A DNA stretch of 64,000 nt. Source: Geodermatophilus sp. YIM 151500 (GTDB taxonomy: Bacteria > Actinomycetota > Actinomycetes > Mycobacteriales > Geodermatophilaceae). The stretch covers positions 110,171-174,170 of the forward strand of contig NZ_JAOVZT010000002.1 of NCBI RefSeq assembly GCF_025716945.1. Reading direction: 5' to 3'. Of the stretch, positions 36,182 through 46,089 are shown one piece after another. The notes under the pieces were generated by a model. The model was not told the DNA's origin. It saw only the letters and a program-made list of their open reading frames with translations, and ran no database searches. The stretch's first letter is position 1; the number at the start of each line of letters is the position of its first letter. The position numbers and the translations under genes were made by a program.

Positions 36182-37021
36182 GTGTCCATGGCTCCACCAC
36201 GCCCCGACTCCCGCTCGTGGTCGCGCACCTTCGACGACCTCGGCGGGGGATGGCGGCAGCGCCAGCTGTGGGGCCACCTCGGCTGGCAGGACATCAAGCA
36301 GCGCTACCGGCGCTCGGTGCTCGGTCCGATCTGGATCACGATCAGCATGGCGGTCACCGCCGTGGCGCTGGGCATCCTCTACGCCGGTCTGTTCGGCGTC
36401 GACCTGGCGGTGATGCTGCCGCACGTGCTGGTCGGCTTCATCGTCTGGGGCTTCATCAGCGGGGCGATCCTCGAGGGCGCCGACGTCTTCATCGCCAACG
36501 AGGGACTGATCAAGCACCTGCCGTCACCGCTGAGCGTGCACGTCTACCGGCTGGTCTGGCGGCAGACGCTGCTCTTCGCGCACAACATGATCGTCTACGT
36601 GGTCATGCTGCTGGTGTTCCCGCAGGACCTGGACGCGACGCTGCTGCTCGTGCTGCCGGCGTTCCTGCTGCTGATGCTCAACGGCGCGTGGGTCGCCCTC
36701 CTCGCCGGCGTGATCACCACCCGCTTCCGCGACCTGGTGCCGATCACCCAGAGCATCGTGCAGCTGATGTTCTTCCTGACGCCGATCGTGTGGATCTACG
36801 AGGACCTGCTCAACAGCCCCAACGCGGCGATCGCCGAGCGGGCGCGGCTGGCCGAGTTCAACCCGTTCCTGCACTTCGTCGAGTTCATCCGCCGCCCGCT
36901 GCTCGGCCAGGAGCAGGAGCTGCGCCACTGGATCGTCGTCCTCGCCATCACCGTCGTCGGCTGGGCGCTCACCATGGTCGTCGTCCGCCGCTACCGGTCC
37001 CGCGTCTCGTATTGGGTGTGA
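36182..37021 (+). CDS. wzm: ABC-2 polysaccharide exporter permease (Wzm-like)
   Basis: A 279-residue membrane subunit with six helices: WQDIKQRYRRSVLGPIWITI at the N-terminus is the typical amphipathic entry of O-antigen/galactan exporters, and FFLTPIVWIYEDL the conserved later segment. With the next gene it would export lipid-linked galactan across the membrane; by memory Rv3783 and Rv3781 are the M. tuberculosis pair flanking glfT1. The stop overlaps the wzt GTG. GTG 36182 was chosen for the -10 distance. Confidence 0.92.
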   Translation: MSMAPPRPDSRSWSRTFDDLGGGWRQRQLWGHLGWQDIKQRYRRSVLGPIWITISMAVTAVALGILYAGLFGVDLAVMLPHVLVGFIVWGFISGAILEGADVFIANEGLIKHLPSPLSVHVYRLVWRQTLLFAHNMIVYVVMLLVFPQDLDATLLLVLPAFLLLMLNGAWVALLAGVITTRFRDLVPITQSIVQLMFFLTPIVWIYEDLLNSPNAAIAERARLAEFNPFLHFVEFIRRPLLGQEQELRHWIVVLAITVVGWALTMVVVRRYRSRVSYWV

Positions 37022-37782
37022 CCGTGTCCCTCGCTCCCCGATCGATCGGCATCACCACCAAGGACGCCTGCGTCGACTTCCCGATCTTCGACGCGAAGAG
37101 CCGTTCCCTGAAGAAGACCGTCATGGGCCTGGTGGGCGGCAACATCTCCAGCACGAGCAAGGTCCCGATCATCGAGGCCCTGCGCGACGTCACGCTCACC
37201 CTGGAGCACGGCGCCCGGGTGGCCCTGGTCGGCCACAACGGCGCCGGCAAGACGACCCTGCTGCGGCTGCTCGCGGGCATCTACGAGCCGACCCGGGGCC
37301 ACGCGGAGATCCGCGGCCGGGTGGCGCCGATCTTCGACCTGGGCGTCGGCATGGACCCGGAGATCAGCGGGCTGGAGAACATCATGATCCGGGGCCTGTT
37401 CCTCGGCATGACCCGCAAGCAGATGGAGGACCGCGTCGACGACATCGCCGAGTTCACCGAGCTCGGCGACTTCCTCCGCATGCCGCTGCGCACGTACTCC
37501 ACCGGCATGCGGGTGCGGCTGGCCCTCGGCGTGGTCACCAGCATCGACCCGGAGATCCTGCTGCTCGACGAGGGCATCGGCGCGGTCGACGCGGCCTTCC
37601 TCGAGAAGTCCAAGCAGCGGCTGGCCGACCTGGTCGAGCGGTCGGGCCTGCTGGTGTTCGCCTCGCACTCCGACGAGTTCCTGCGCGAGCTGTGCGACAC
37701 GGCGATCTGGATGGAGCACGGGCAGGTGAAGCAGACCGGCGACCTGGAGGAGGTCCTGCGGGCCTACAAGGGCCACCCGTGA
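37018..37782 (+). CDS. wzt: ABC polysaccharide exporter ATPase (Wzt-like)
   Basis: A 254-residue ATP-binding subunit: Walker A GHNGAGKTTLL near residue 83, PIFDLGVGMDPEISGLENI (Q-loop region typical of Wzt), signature YSTGMRVRLALG, Walker B ILLLDEGIGAVD and H-loop FASHSDEF. It lacks the C-terminal glycan-binding domain of long Wzt proteins, so chain length is not sensed that way. The GTG overlaps the wzm stop (GTGA), and its stop overlaps the glfT1 start the same way. A second GTG lies six bases downstream. Confidence 0.93.
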   Translation: MTVSLAPRSIGITTKDACVDFPIFDAKSRSLKKTVMGLVGGNISSTSKVPIIEALRDVTLTLEHGARVALVGHNGAGKTTLLRLLAGIYEPTRGHAEIRGRVAPIFDLGVGMDPEISGLENIMIRGLFLGMTRKQMEDRVDDIAEFTELGDFLRMPLRTYSTGMRVRLALGVVTSIDPEILLLDEGIGAVDAAFLEKSKQRLADLVERSGLLVFASHSDEFLRELCDTAIWMEHGQVKQTGDLEEVLRAYKGHP

Positions 37783-38690
37783 CGCCACCCGTGACGCCGT
37801 CGGACACCGAGCGGGTCGTCGCCGTCGTCGTCACGCGGCACCGGCGCGAGCTGCTGGCGCAGAGCCTGGCCGCGGTCGCCGCGCAGACCCGTCCCGTCGA
37901 CGCCGTCGTGGTGGTCGACAACGGCCCGGACCAGTCGGCCGAGGACGTCGTGCGCGCCAGCGGCCTGCCGGCGACCTACCTGCCCAGCGCGCGCAACCTG
38001 GGCGGCGCGGGCGGCTTCGCCCTCGGCATGCTGACCGCCCTGGCGCAGGGCGCCGACTGGGTGTGGTGCGCCGACGACGACGGGCGCCCCGGCGGCGACG
38101 ACGTCCTGGCCACCCTGCTGGACTGCGCGCGGCGGCACGGCCTCTCCGAGGTCTCGCCGCTGGTCACCGACATGGCCGATCCGGAGCGGCTGGCCTTCCC
38201 GCTCCGCCGCGGGCTGCGCTGGCGGCGCCGCCGGGACGACTTCGCCGGGCTGGACCTGCTGCCGCGCTACGCCTCGCTGTTCAACGGCGCGCTGTTCTCC
38301 GCGACGGCGCTCGACGCCGTCGGCGTGCCGGACCTGCGGCTGTTCTTCCGCGGCGACGAGACCGAGATCCACCGCCGGCTGGTGCGCTCGGGGCTGCCGT
38401 TCGGCACCTGCCCGGCCGCGACCTACCTGCACCCGGAGGGGACGACGGAGTTCGAGCCGATCCTCGGCGGGCGGCTGTCGGCCCAGTACCCGGGCAACGA
38501 CGTCAAGCGGTACTTCACCTACCGCAACCGGGGCTACCTGTTGGCCCAGCCCGGCATGCGCTGGCTGCGGCCGCTGGAGACCGTCCGCTTCGGCTGGTTC
38601 TTCCTCGTCTCCCGGCGCGACCCGGGCGGCCTGCGGGAGTGGTTGCGGCTCACCCGGGCCGGACGGCGGGAGCGCTTCGGCCGCCCCTGA
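37779..38690 (+). CDS. glfT1: Galactofuranosyltransferase GlfT1-like (GT2)
   Basis: A 303-residue GT-A enzyme, almost the same length as M. tuberculosis GlfT1 (Rv3782, about 304). It would add the first galactofuranoses to the rhamnosyl linker lipid. Seen: VVTRHRRELLAQSL, VDNGPDQS, NLGGAGGFALGM, the metal-binding CADDDGRP near residue 98 and RGDETEIHRRL near 193. Full translational overlap with wzt (GTGA) ties initiation of galactan to its export. Gene set wzm, wzt, glfT1 matches the mycobacterial cluster, in changed order. Confidence 0.88.
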   Translation: MTPPVTPSDTERVVAVVVTRHRRELLAQSLAAVAAQTRPVDAVVVVDNGPDQSAEDVVRASGLPATYLPSARNLGGAGGFALGMLTALAQGADWVWCADDDGRPGGDDVLATLLDCARRHGLSEVSPLVTDMADPERLAFPLRRGLRWRRRRDDFAGLDLLPRYASLFNGALFSATALDAVGVPDLRLFFRGDETEIHRRLVRSGLPFGTCPAATYLHPEGTTEFEPILGGRLSAQYPGNDVKRYFTYRNRGYLLAQPGMRWLRPLETVRFGWFFLVSRRDPGGLREWLRLTRAGRRERFGRP

Positions 38691-38762
38691 CCGGGTCGCG
38701 CCCCCCTCCGTGGCGGGTGGTCACTCGTCTTCACCGCGTCCCCGGCGCCGTTCTCACGCCGT

Positions 38763-38828
38763 CGTCCTCACCCCGTGGTGCCCGACCTCACCCTGCAGCG
38801 CGAGGTCGGGCACCACAGGGTGAGGACG
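38763..38828. terminator. Very long bidirectional hairpin between glfT1 and glfT2
   Basis: Arms 38763-38773 with 38818-38828 and 38775-38789 with 38802-38816 pair perfectly, broken only by one A/C mismatch (38774/38817), with a 12-base loop: a 27-position stem. It lies between convergent genes and could terminate both transcripts. It is longer than needed for termination. Confidence 0.75.
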
Positions 38829-38891
38829 GCGGTGAGGTGCTCGTCAGGGCGGCGGGTGCGGCGACGGCGCTGAGGCCGGGCCGGCGCCGGG

Positions 38892-40859
38892 TCAGCGCCC
38901 GGCGGTGCCGCCGTCCGCGGTGAAGGCCTTCTCCCAGCTCTCCGGCGCGGTGAGGTCGTGCATGTGCGACCGGTACTGCTCCTTGAGCCTGGGGAACTCG
39001 CGGAACAGCTGGGCGTGCACCCGCAGCGAGTGCCGCAGCATCCGCCAGAAGGTGTCCGGCTCGCGGCGGCGGAAGGTGACCCCGCGGCCGTCGGGCAGAC
39101 CCACCGTGGCGCTGTCCAGGCGGGAGAGCAGGAACCACTGGGCGTCCTGCGAGCTGATGTTCATCTGCGGGCGCTCGGCGGCCTCGGGCTTGGGCCTGCG
39201 CAGGTTGTGCACCAGCGCGGCGCCCAGCGTCCGGCCGATGGTGAGCGGCGTCGTCGGCGGCTTCATGAACCGCTCGGCCTTGATCGCCCCCATCGACGGC
39301 AGCGGCAGGTCGGAGGAGGAGTCGACCACCTGGCCGTCGGGGTAGTCGCCCTGGTGCTCGAGCGCGGTCGGCAGCGCCGTCGGTAGCAGGGGGAACAGCC
39401 GGTCGGGCCCGGCGAGGAAGTCGTCGTAGGCCCGCTGGTGCAGCGCCGCGGTGGCGTACTGCAGCATGATCAGCCGCTTGAGGTCGAACTTGAAGGTGTC
39501 GAGCAGCAGCCGGCCGCCGCGCTTGTGCGGCGTGTGCAGCGCCGCGGCCACCAGCCGGTTGCGGGTGTGGAAGTACGCCTGCCAGCCGGCCGTGTCGTCC
39601 TTGTCGCTCCAGGAGAGGTGCCACACCGCGACGCCCGGCAGGGTCGCCGTCGGGAAGCCGTGCTCCCCGGCGCGCAGGCCGTACTCGGCGTCGTCCCACT
39701 TGATGAACAGCGGCAGCGCCAGGCCGAGCTGCTCGACGGCGGCCCGCGGCACCAGGCACATCCACCAGCCGGTGTAGTCGACGTCGATCCGGCGGTGCAG
39801 GTCGGGCGACTTGCGCAGGCTCTTCTTCGCGAAGTCGTGGGCGTACTCGGTGTTCGGCGCGGTCCGCCAGAAGAACTTGTCGCGGGCCACGACCTCGCCC
39901 ATGGTGTGCAGCACGGAGCGGTCCTGCAGGATCAGCATCTGGCCGCCGACCAGCATCGGCCGCTTGGCGAAGCGGGCGAAGGCGAAGGCCCGGGCGATGC
40001 TGTCGGGCTCGAGCTGGACGTCGTCGTCGAGCAGGATGTGGTGCGTCGCGTCGGTCGAGCGCAGCATCTCGTACATCGTGCGGGAGAAGCCGCCGCTGCC
40101 GCCGAGGTTCGGCTGCTCGACCAGCAGCAGCCGCTCGCCGAGCTCCTTCTCGACGTCGGGGAAGCCGCCGTCGTCGCGCACCTTCTTGCTGCCCTGGTCG
40201 GCGACGATGACCCGGTCGATCTGGTCGAGGACGACGGGGTCGCCGGCCAGCGCGCCGAGCGCGGCGACGCAGTCGGTCGGGCGGTTGAAGGTGCAGATGC
40301 CGATCGACAGGCGGGCGTCCTCGGCGGGGGCCTGCGGGGCCGACCAGTGGGCCCGGTGCATGGTCAGCGCGCCGTCGTCGGCGGTGAGGTCGAACCAGTA
40401 CCAGCCGCCGTCCTCGAACGGGGTGAGGTCGAGCTCGAACTCCAGCGTCCGCCGGTCGCCGTCCGTGGTGGCGCCGGTGACGTGGATGACGCTGCCGTCG
40501 GCCTTGGACCGGTAGATGTCGACCCGGCCGGGCCCGGAGACCTCCAGCCCCAGCACGACGTTCCGCAGCACCGTCCAGCGCCGCCAGTAGCTGGCCGGGA
40601 AGGCGTTGAAGTAGGTGGCGAACGACGCCTCGTTGCCCGGCGCGACGACCGCCTCGCCGCGCGTGGGCGACTTGACCCGCGCCGCCCGGGCCTCGTCGAC
40701 GTAGAGCGAGCGCACCTTCAGCGGGTCGCCGGGGCGGGGCATGATCACCCGCTGCAGCAGGGTGATCGCCTTGCCGGAGGCGAGGTCGGCGGCGGAGGGC
40801 TCGCTGACCCGCTCCGGCGACACGCTCGACGGGGCCGCGGTGGTGGGGGTGGTGGTCAT
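38892..40859 (-). CDS. glfT2: Galactofuranosyltransferase GlfT2-like, galactan polymerase
   Basis: A 655-residue GT2 enzyme; M. tuberculosis GlfT2 (Rv3808c) is about 637. It polymerises alternating beta-1,5/1,6 galactofuranose from UDP-Galf. N-terminal beta-rich domain to about 185, then GICTFNRPTDCVAAL, the metal-binding LDDDVQ near 275, WDDAEYGLR near 388 (catalytic-base motif), VAVWHLSWSD with the conserved His, and a helical C-terminal region. Glf, which supplies UDP-Galf, lies 51 bp upstream on the same strand. Confidence 0.93.
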   Translation of the reverse strand: MTTTPTTAAPSSVSPERVSEPSAADLASGKAITLLQRVIMPRPGDPLKVRSLYVDEARAARVKSPTRGEAVVAPGNEASFATYFNAFPASYWRRWTVLRNVVLGLEVSGPGRVDIYRSKADGSVIHVTGATTDGDRRTLEFELDLTPFEDGGWYWFDLTADDGALTMHRAHWSAPQAPAEDARLSIGICTFNRPTDCVAALGALAGDPVVLDQIDRVIVADQGSKKVRDDGGFPDVEKELGERLLLVEQPNLGGSGGFSRTMYEMLRSTDATHHILLDDDVQLEPDSIARAFAFARFAKRPMLVGGQMLILQDRSVLHTMGEVVARDKFFWRTAPNTEYAHDFAKKSLRKSPDLHRRIDVDYTGWWMCLVPRAAVEQLGLALPLFIKWDDAEYGLRAGEHGFPTATLPGVAVWHLSWSDKDDTAGWQAYFHTRNRLVAAALHTPHKRGGRLLLDTFKFDLKRLIMLQYATAALHQRAYDDFLAGPDRLFPLLPTALPTALEHQGDYPDGQVVDSSSDLPLPSMGAIKAERFMKPPTTPLTIGRTLGAALVHNLRRPKPEAAERPQMNISSQDAQWFLLSRLDSATVGLPDGRGVTFRRREPDTFWRMLRHSLRVHAQLFREFPRLKEQYRSHMHDLTAPESWEKAFTADGGTAGR

Positions 40860-40910
40860 CGGAGCGGGGTCCTCAGCTTCAGTCGTCGAGAGCGTCGGTC
40901 GTCGAGAGGG

Positions 40911-42182
<1,272 letters not shown>

Positions 42183-42214
42183 TCACGGGCGCCCGACCAC
42201 GGCGTCCGCGGTGC

Positions 42215-42226
42215 CCGACACGCCGG
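42215..42226 (-). promoter_or_regulatory. CCGGCGTGTCGG motif, copy 1
   Basis: On the minus strand this reads CCGGCGTGTCGG, a near-palindrome CCGRC-GT-GTCGG. It lies in the divergent gap 42099-42373 between glf and the wbbL-like gene, which otherwise contains only two -10 boxes. Related copies occur at 44732 and 48470, also ahead of envelope genes. Confidence 0.35.
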
Positions 42227-42361
42227 GACGGCGGTGCGTGACCGGTTGGTCGCGCTCGGCGTGTCGCGCCCGGTTCTCCGGCTGGTCGGCGCACCGGTCG
42301 CGCGCGTGCCCGCGGGGTTCCGCGCGGTGGAGCGGCGTCCGGGCGGGGAGTGCGCGGCTCG

Positions 42362-42367
42362 TAGGGT
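42362..42367 (+). promoter_or_regulatory. -10 box (TAGGGT) for wbbL-manC
   Basis: TAGGGT ends six bases before the GTG at 42374, placing the transcript start on the start codon. Confidence 0.6.
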
Positions 42368-42373
42368 GCCGCT

Positions 42374-43384
42374 GTGACCGACCGTCCTGGCGTCGCACCC
42401 CTGCGGGTGGTGGCGGTGACGTACTCGCCCGGCGAGGCCCTCGAGGGTTTCGTCGACTCGCTGGCCGCGGCCACCAGCCTCCCGGTCGAGGTGGTGCTGG
42501 CCGACAACGGCTCCACCGACGGGGTGCCGGAGAAAGTGGCGGCGCGGCACGAGCACGTCCGGCTGCTGCCGACCGGCGGCAACATCGGCTACGGGGCGGC
42601 GGTCAACGCCGGGCTGAGCGGGCGGAGCTCCGGCTGGGCGCTGGTGGCCAATCCCGACGTCCGGTTCGAGCCGGGGTCGGTCGACGAGCTGCTGGCCGTG
42701 GCGCGGCGGTGGCCGCGCGCGGCCACCGTGGGGCCGGCGATCCGGACGCCGGACGACGAGCTGTACCCGTCGGCGCGCGACCTGCCGCGGCTGTCGACCG
42801 GCGTGGGGCACGCGGTGTTCGGCTGGGTGTGGCCGGCGAACCCGTGGACGGCGCGGTACCGCCGGGAGCGGGAGGCGCCGCGGGAGCGGACGGCGGGCTG
42901 GCTGTCGGGCTCGTGCTTCCTGGTCGACCTGGAGGCGTTCTGGTCGGTCGGCGGGTTCGACCCGGGCTACTTCATGTACTTCGAGGACGTCGACCTCGCC
43001 GAGCGGCTGGGCCGGCGCGGGTACCTGCACGTGTACGCGCCGTCGGCGGTCGTCGTGCACGAGGGCGGGCACGCCACCCGGCGGGAGCCGCACCGGATGG
43101 CGCGGGTGCACCACACCAGCGCGCTGCGGTACATGGCGGCCCGCCACCCGGGGCGGCGGAACGCGCCGCTGCGCGCGGCGCTGCGGGCGGGGCTGGGCGC
43201 GCGGATGCTGCTCTCCTACGTGAGCGGGCGGGTCGCGGCCGGGGCACCGTTCCAGCGGGGGGCCGGTGAGCTGCAGCGCGGCGCCGCGCGCCCGGACCGG
43301 GCGCGGTCGTCGGCGACGGCGTCGGCGCCGTCGGCGTCGCGGGCCGCGTCCTCGGCGGGGGAGCGGTCGTGCGGCACGCGGTGA
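42374..43384 (+). CDS. wbbL: Rhamnosyltransferase-like GT2 (WbbL-like)
   Basis: A 336-residue GT-A glycosyltransferase resembling WbbL1 (Rv3265c), which adds rhamnose to GlcNAc-PP-decaprenol to form the arabinogalactan linker. Seen: VAVTYSPGEALEGFVDSL, LADNGSTDGV, GGNIGYGAAVNAGL, WALVANPDVRFEPG and FMYFEDVDLAERL. The last 50 residues are a low-complexity Ala/Ser/Arg tail that overlaps manC by 16 bases. Adjacency to manC matches Rv3265c-Rv3264c, which supports the assignment; an acceptor other than GlcNAc-PP-lipid is not excluded. Confidence 0.82.
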   Translation: MTDRPGVAPLRVVAVTYSPGEALEGFVDSLAAATSLPVEVVLADNGSTDGVPEKVAARHEHVRLLPTGGNIGYGAAVNAGLSGRSSGWALVANPDVRFEPGSVDELLAVARRWPRAATVGPAIRTPDDELYPSARDLPRLSTGVGHAVFGWVWPANPWTARYRREREAPRERTAGWLSGSCFLVDLEAFWSVGGFDPGYFMYFEDVDLAERLGRRGYLHVYAPSAVVVHEGGHATRREPHRMARVHHTSALRYMAARHPGRRNAPLRAALRAGLGARMLLSYVSGRVAAGAPFQRGAGELQRGAARPDRARSSATASAPSASRAASSAGERSCGTR

Positions 43385-44481
43385 TCATGGCCGGCGGGTC
43401 GGGCACCCGGTTGTGGCCGCTGTCGCGGGCGGCGCGGCCCAAGCAGCTGCTCGACGTGGTGGCCGAACCGGACGGCGGGGCGCACAGCCTGCTGGCCGAG
43501 GCGTTCACCCGGCTGGAGGCCGTGGTGCCGGCCGAGCGGATCTGGGTGTGCACCGCTGCGCGCTACGCCGACCAGGTGCGCGCGGCGCTGCCGGCCCTGC
43601 GGTCCGACCGGCTGGTGCTGGAGCCGGTGCCGCGTGACACCGCCAACGCGGTCGGGCTGGCGGCGGCGCTGGTGGCCGACGCCGACCCGGACGCCGAGTT
43701 GGCCGTGGTGAGCGCGGACCACGTGATCCGGCCGGTGGAGCGGTTCGCCGCGGCGCTCGACACCGCCTACGGGGCGCTGGCCGCCCGGCCCGACGCGCTG
43801 GTCACGCTCGGCATCGTGCCGACGGCGCCGGCGACCGGCTTCGGGTACGTGCAGCGCGGCGCGCCGCTGGAGGCCGGCGCGGGCGGCGTGGGCGTGGCGG
43901 AGGTGGCGTCGTTCCGGGAGAAGCCCGACCGTGCGACGGCGGAGGGCTACCTGGCCGCGGGCGGCTACCTGTGGAACTCGGGCATGTTCGTCTGGCGGGC
44001 GGCCACGGTGCTCGACGCGCTGGCCGAGCACCTGCCCGAGTCGGCCGCCGGGCTGCGCCGGGTGACCGACGCGCCCGCCGGGGCGGAGCGCGACCGGGTG
44101 CTCGCCGAGGTGTTCCCGACGCTGCCGAGGATCAGCGTCGACTACGCCGTGCTGGAGCCGGCGTCCGCGGACCCGGGGCGGGTGCTGGTGGTCGACCTGG
44201 ACGTCGACTGGCTGGACGTCGGTTCGTGGCCGGCGCTGGCCGGCACGCTGCCCGCCGACGAGGCGGGCAACGCGGTGCGCGGCGCCGTGGTGCTGGTCGA
44301 CAGCGCGGGCAACGTGGTCGTCAGTGACGAGGCCGACCACCTGGTCGCGCTCGTCGGGGTGCGCGACAGCGTGGTGGTGCACACGGCCGACGTGACGATG
44401 GTCTGCCCGATCGGCGACGCCGAGCGGGTCAAGGAGCTGTTGGCCGAGGTCGAGCGCCGGCACGGCACGACGTACAGCTGA
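43369..44481 (+). CDS. manC: Mannose-1-phosphate guanylyltransferase
   Basis: A 370-residue nucleotidyltransferase making GDP-mannose. AVIMAGGSGTRLWPLSRAARPKQLLDV near the N-terminus is the activating-loop signature; EPVPRDTANAVGLAA, SADHVI, GIVPTAPATGFGYVQ, FREKPDRATAEGYL and YLWNSGMFVWRA follow. There is no fused isomerase domain. GDP-mannose feeds phosphatidylinositol mannosides and mannans. The GTG overlaps the wbbL tail, with GGGGGAG about seven bases upstream. Confidence 0.94.
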   Translation: MRHAVIMAGGSGTRLWPLSRAARPKQLLDVVAEPDGGAHSLLAEAFTRLEAVVPAERIWVCTAARYADQVRAALPALRSDRLVLEPVPRDTANAVGLAAALVADADPDAELAVVSADHVIRPVERFAAALDTAYGALAARPDALVTLGIVPTAPATGFGYVQRGAPLEAGAGGVGVAEVASFREKPDRATAEGYLAAGGYLWNSGMFVWRAATVLDALAEHLPESAAGLRRVTDAPAGAERDRVLAEVFPTLPRISVDYAVLEPASADPGRVLVVDLDVDWLDVGSWPALAGTLPADEAGNAVRGAVVLVDSAGNVVVSDEADHLVALVGVRDSVVVHTADVTMVCPIGDAERVKELLAEVERRHGTTYS

Positions 44482-44731
44482 GGGCACGACGCGCGTGAGC
44501 TGCTGAGTCACATTCCCGGCGTCGGCCTCCGTTCAGCGGGAGGGTGGCGGGAGCAGCGGTCACCGTCACCCCGAACCCGCTTCCGAGCACGTGTCCGGAG
44601 CGACGGGCAGGTCGACATTTCGGCGCGTCGACCGGCGGGTCGGACCGGCGTCCGCACCGACCGCGGCCAGGCTGGTGCTGCGGGGCCTCGTGTGGCGGAC
44701 GTGGCCGGTGCGCTCCCACGCCGGGCGACGT

Positions 44732-44743
44732 CCGGCGTGTCGG
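44732..44743 (+). promoter_or_regulatory. CCGGCGTGTCGG motif, copy 2
   Basis: CCGGCGTGTCGG, flanked by GACGT on the left and CAGGA on the right. The flanks also resemble those of the copy at 48470, so the conserved stretch is about 22 bp with three differences. Confidence 0.35.
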
Positions 44744-44906
44744 CAGGACCGGCGCGCATGCTGGGCGGGATGCCCCTGGCGCGGGCCGCCGCGGGGCGGC
44801 TGCGGACGAGGAGCGGACGACGAAGGCGACCCCGGAGCGAGGTGTCCGATGCAGGTGACGGCGAGCCGACCCGCCCCGGTGGCGCTCGAGGCCATCCCGG
44901 CCGATC

Positions 44907-44912
44907 TAGCAT
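44907..44912 (+). promoter_or_regulatory. -10 box (TAGCAT) for the GT2-DUF2304 pair
   Basis: TAGCAT ends eight bases before the ATG at 44921, giving a two-base leader. Confidence 0.55.
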
Positions 44913-44920
44913 CGGACGGC

Positions 44921-45670
44921 ATGGACGGCGAGCGGGAGCCCGACCGCGCCGGCGAGCTCAACCCGCCCGCGGGCGCCTGGGACGACACGGTCGTCATCGT
45001 CCGGGTCTACAACGAGGCGCCGGTCGTCGGCGGGGTCATCAGCGAGCTGGTGGCCGCCGGCCTGTCGGTCATCGCCGTCGACGACGCCAGCACCGACGCC
45101 TCCGCCACCGAGATCGACAAGGCCGGAGCCTTCCGGGTCAGCCATCCGATCAACCTCGGCGCCGGCGGCGCGCTGCAGACCGGCTTCGAGGCCGCGCTGC
45201 TGCTCACCGACGCCCAGTACATCGCCTGCTTCGACGCCGACGGCCAGCACCAGGTCGACGACCTGCTCGGCATGATCCGGAAGATCCGCGAGGGTTACGA
45301 CGTCGTCATGGGCTCGCGGTTCCTCGAGTCCGCCGGCGCCACGCAGATGAGCTGGCTGCGGCGGGTCATCCTGCGCACCGCCGCGAAGCTGCTCAACCGC
45401 GGCGGTGGCACGCGGCTGACCGACGCGCACAACGGGCTGCGGGTCGTCGCGCGGCACGTGGCCGCCGACGTCCGGCTCTCCTACGCCGGCATGGCCTACG
45501 CCTCGGAGCTGGAGCGCTACCTGACCCGGCCCGAGTACAAGATCATCGAACATCCGGTGCACATCCTGTACACGGAGTACTCGAAGGCCAAGGGCCAGCC
45601 GCTGCTGAACAGCATCAACATCCTCGCCGAGGTGGCCGCGCACCGGGTCACCCACTGGAGCCGCTCGTGA
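44921..45670 (+). CDS. GT2 glycosyltransferase, polyprenyl-phosphate sugar transferase type
   Basis: A 249-residue GT-A enzyme of the dolichol-phosphate mannose synthase/undecaprenyl-phosphate transferase group: VYNEAPVVGGVISELVAAG, AVDDASTDAS, NLGAGGALQTGFEAAL, FDADGQHQVDDL, MGSRFLESAGAT and LTDAHNGLRVV. It likely loads a sugar onto polyprenyl phosphate. No C-terminal membrane anchor is present; the next gene supplies a small membrane protein. The stop overlaps that gene in GTGA, so the two act together. Confidence 0.88.
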   Translation: MDGEREPDRAGELNPPAGAWDDTVVIVRVYNEAPVVGGVISELVAAGLSVIAVDDASTDASATEIDKAGAFRVSHPINLGAGGALQTGFEAALLLTDAQYIACFDADGQHQVDDLLGMIRKIREGYDVVMGSRFLESAGATQMSWLRRVILRTAAKLLNRGGGTRLTDAHNGLRVVARHVAADVRLSYAGMAYASELERYLTRPEYKIIEHPVHILYTEYSKAKGQPLLNSINILAEVAAHRVTHWSRS

Positions 45671-46089
45671 TCATCCAGCTCCTGCTGGTGCCGGCCCTCG
45701 CGCTGGCCGTCGTCCTGTCGCTGCGCTCGCGCGTGTCGCTGCGCGGGCAGGCCCGGCGCAAGATCCTCGCCGCGGTGACCGTCGTGGCCGGCGTCCTGGC
45801 GGTGCTGTTCCCCGACACCCTGCAGGCGCTGGCCGACCTGACCGGCGTCACCCGCGGCACCGACCTGCTGCTCTACGTGCTCGCGCTGGTGATCATCTAC
45901 CTGGTGGGCAGCACGAGCGCCCGCTTCCGCGAGCAGGAGGCGCGGCTGGTGCTGCTGGCCCGCCAGGTGGCCCTCTCCGAGGCGGCGCTGCGCCACGTCG
46001 AGGCGGTGCAGGCGCGGTCAGAGAAGGCGGCGGACGCCGCTCCAGTAGCCGCTCATCGCGCCGTTCAGCAGGCCGCCGCCGACCGGTAG
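45667..46089 (+). CDS. DUF2304 small membrane protein
   Basis: A 140-residue protein with three hydrophobic segments (about 2-18, 33-52, 64-80), then a charged coiled-coil helix (FREQEARLVLLARQVALSEA). This is the DUF2304 pattern, typically encoded directly after a GT2 of the preceding kind and thought to anchor it. The start overlaps the GT2 stop. The last 72 bases run antisense to the end of the convergent GT2 gene, encoding an Ala-rich tail past the normal family length. Confidence 0.82.
   Translation: MIIQLLLVPALALAVVLSLRSRVSLRGQARRKILAAVTVVAGVLAVLFPDTLQALADLTGVTRGTDLLLYVLALVIIYLVGSTSARFREQEARLVLLARQVALSEAALRHVEAVQARSEKAADAAPVAAHRAVQQAAADR

Larger units (their letters stand above)
44482..44920. 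other. Intergenic region, 439 bp
   Basis: No gene is supported on either strand. The first 100 bases have a lower GC content than flanking genes. It contains the CCGGCGTGTCGG motif at 44732-44743 and a TAGCAT -10 box at 44907-44912. The distance between motif and promoter (163 bp) is long for a simple operator, so an unmapped upstream transcript is possible. Confidence 0.5.
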
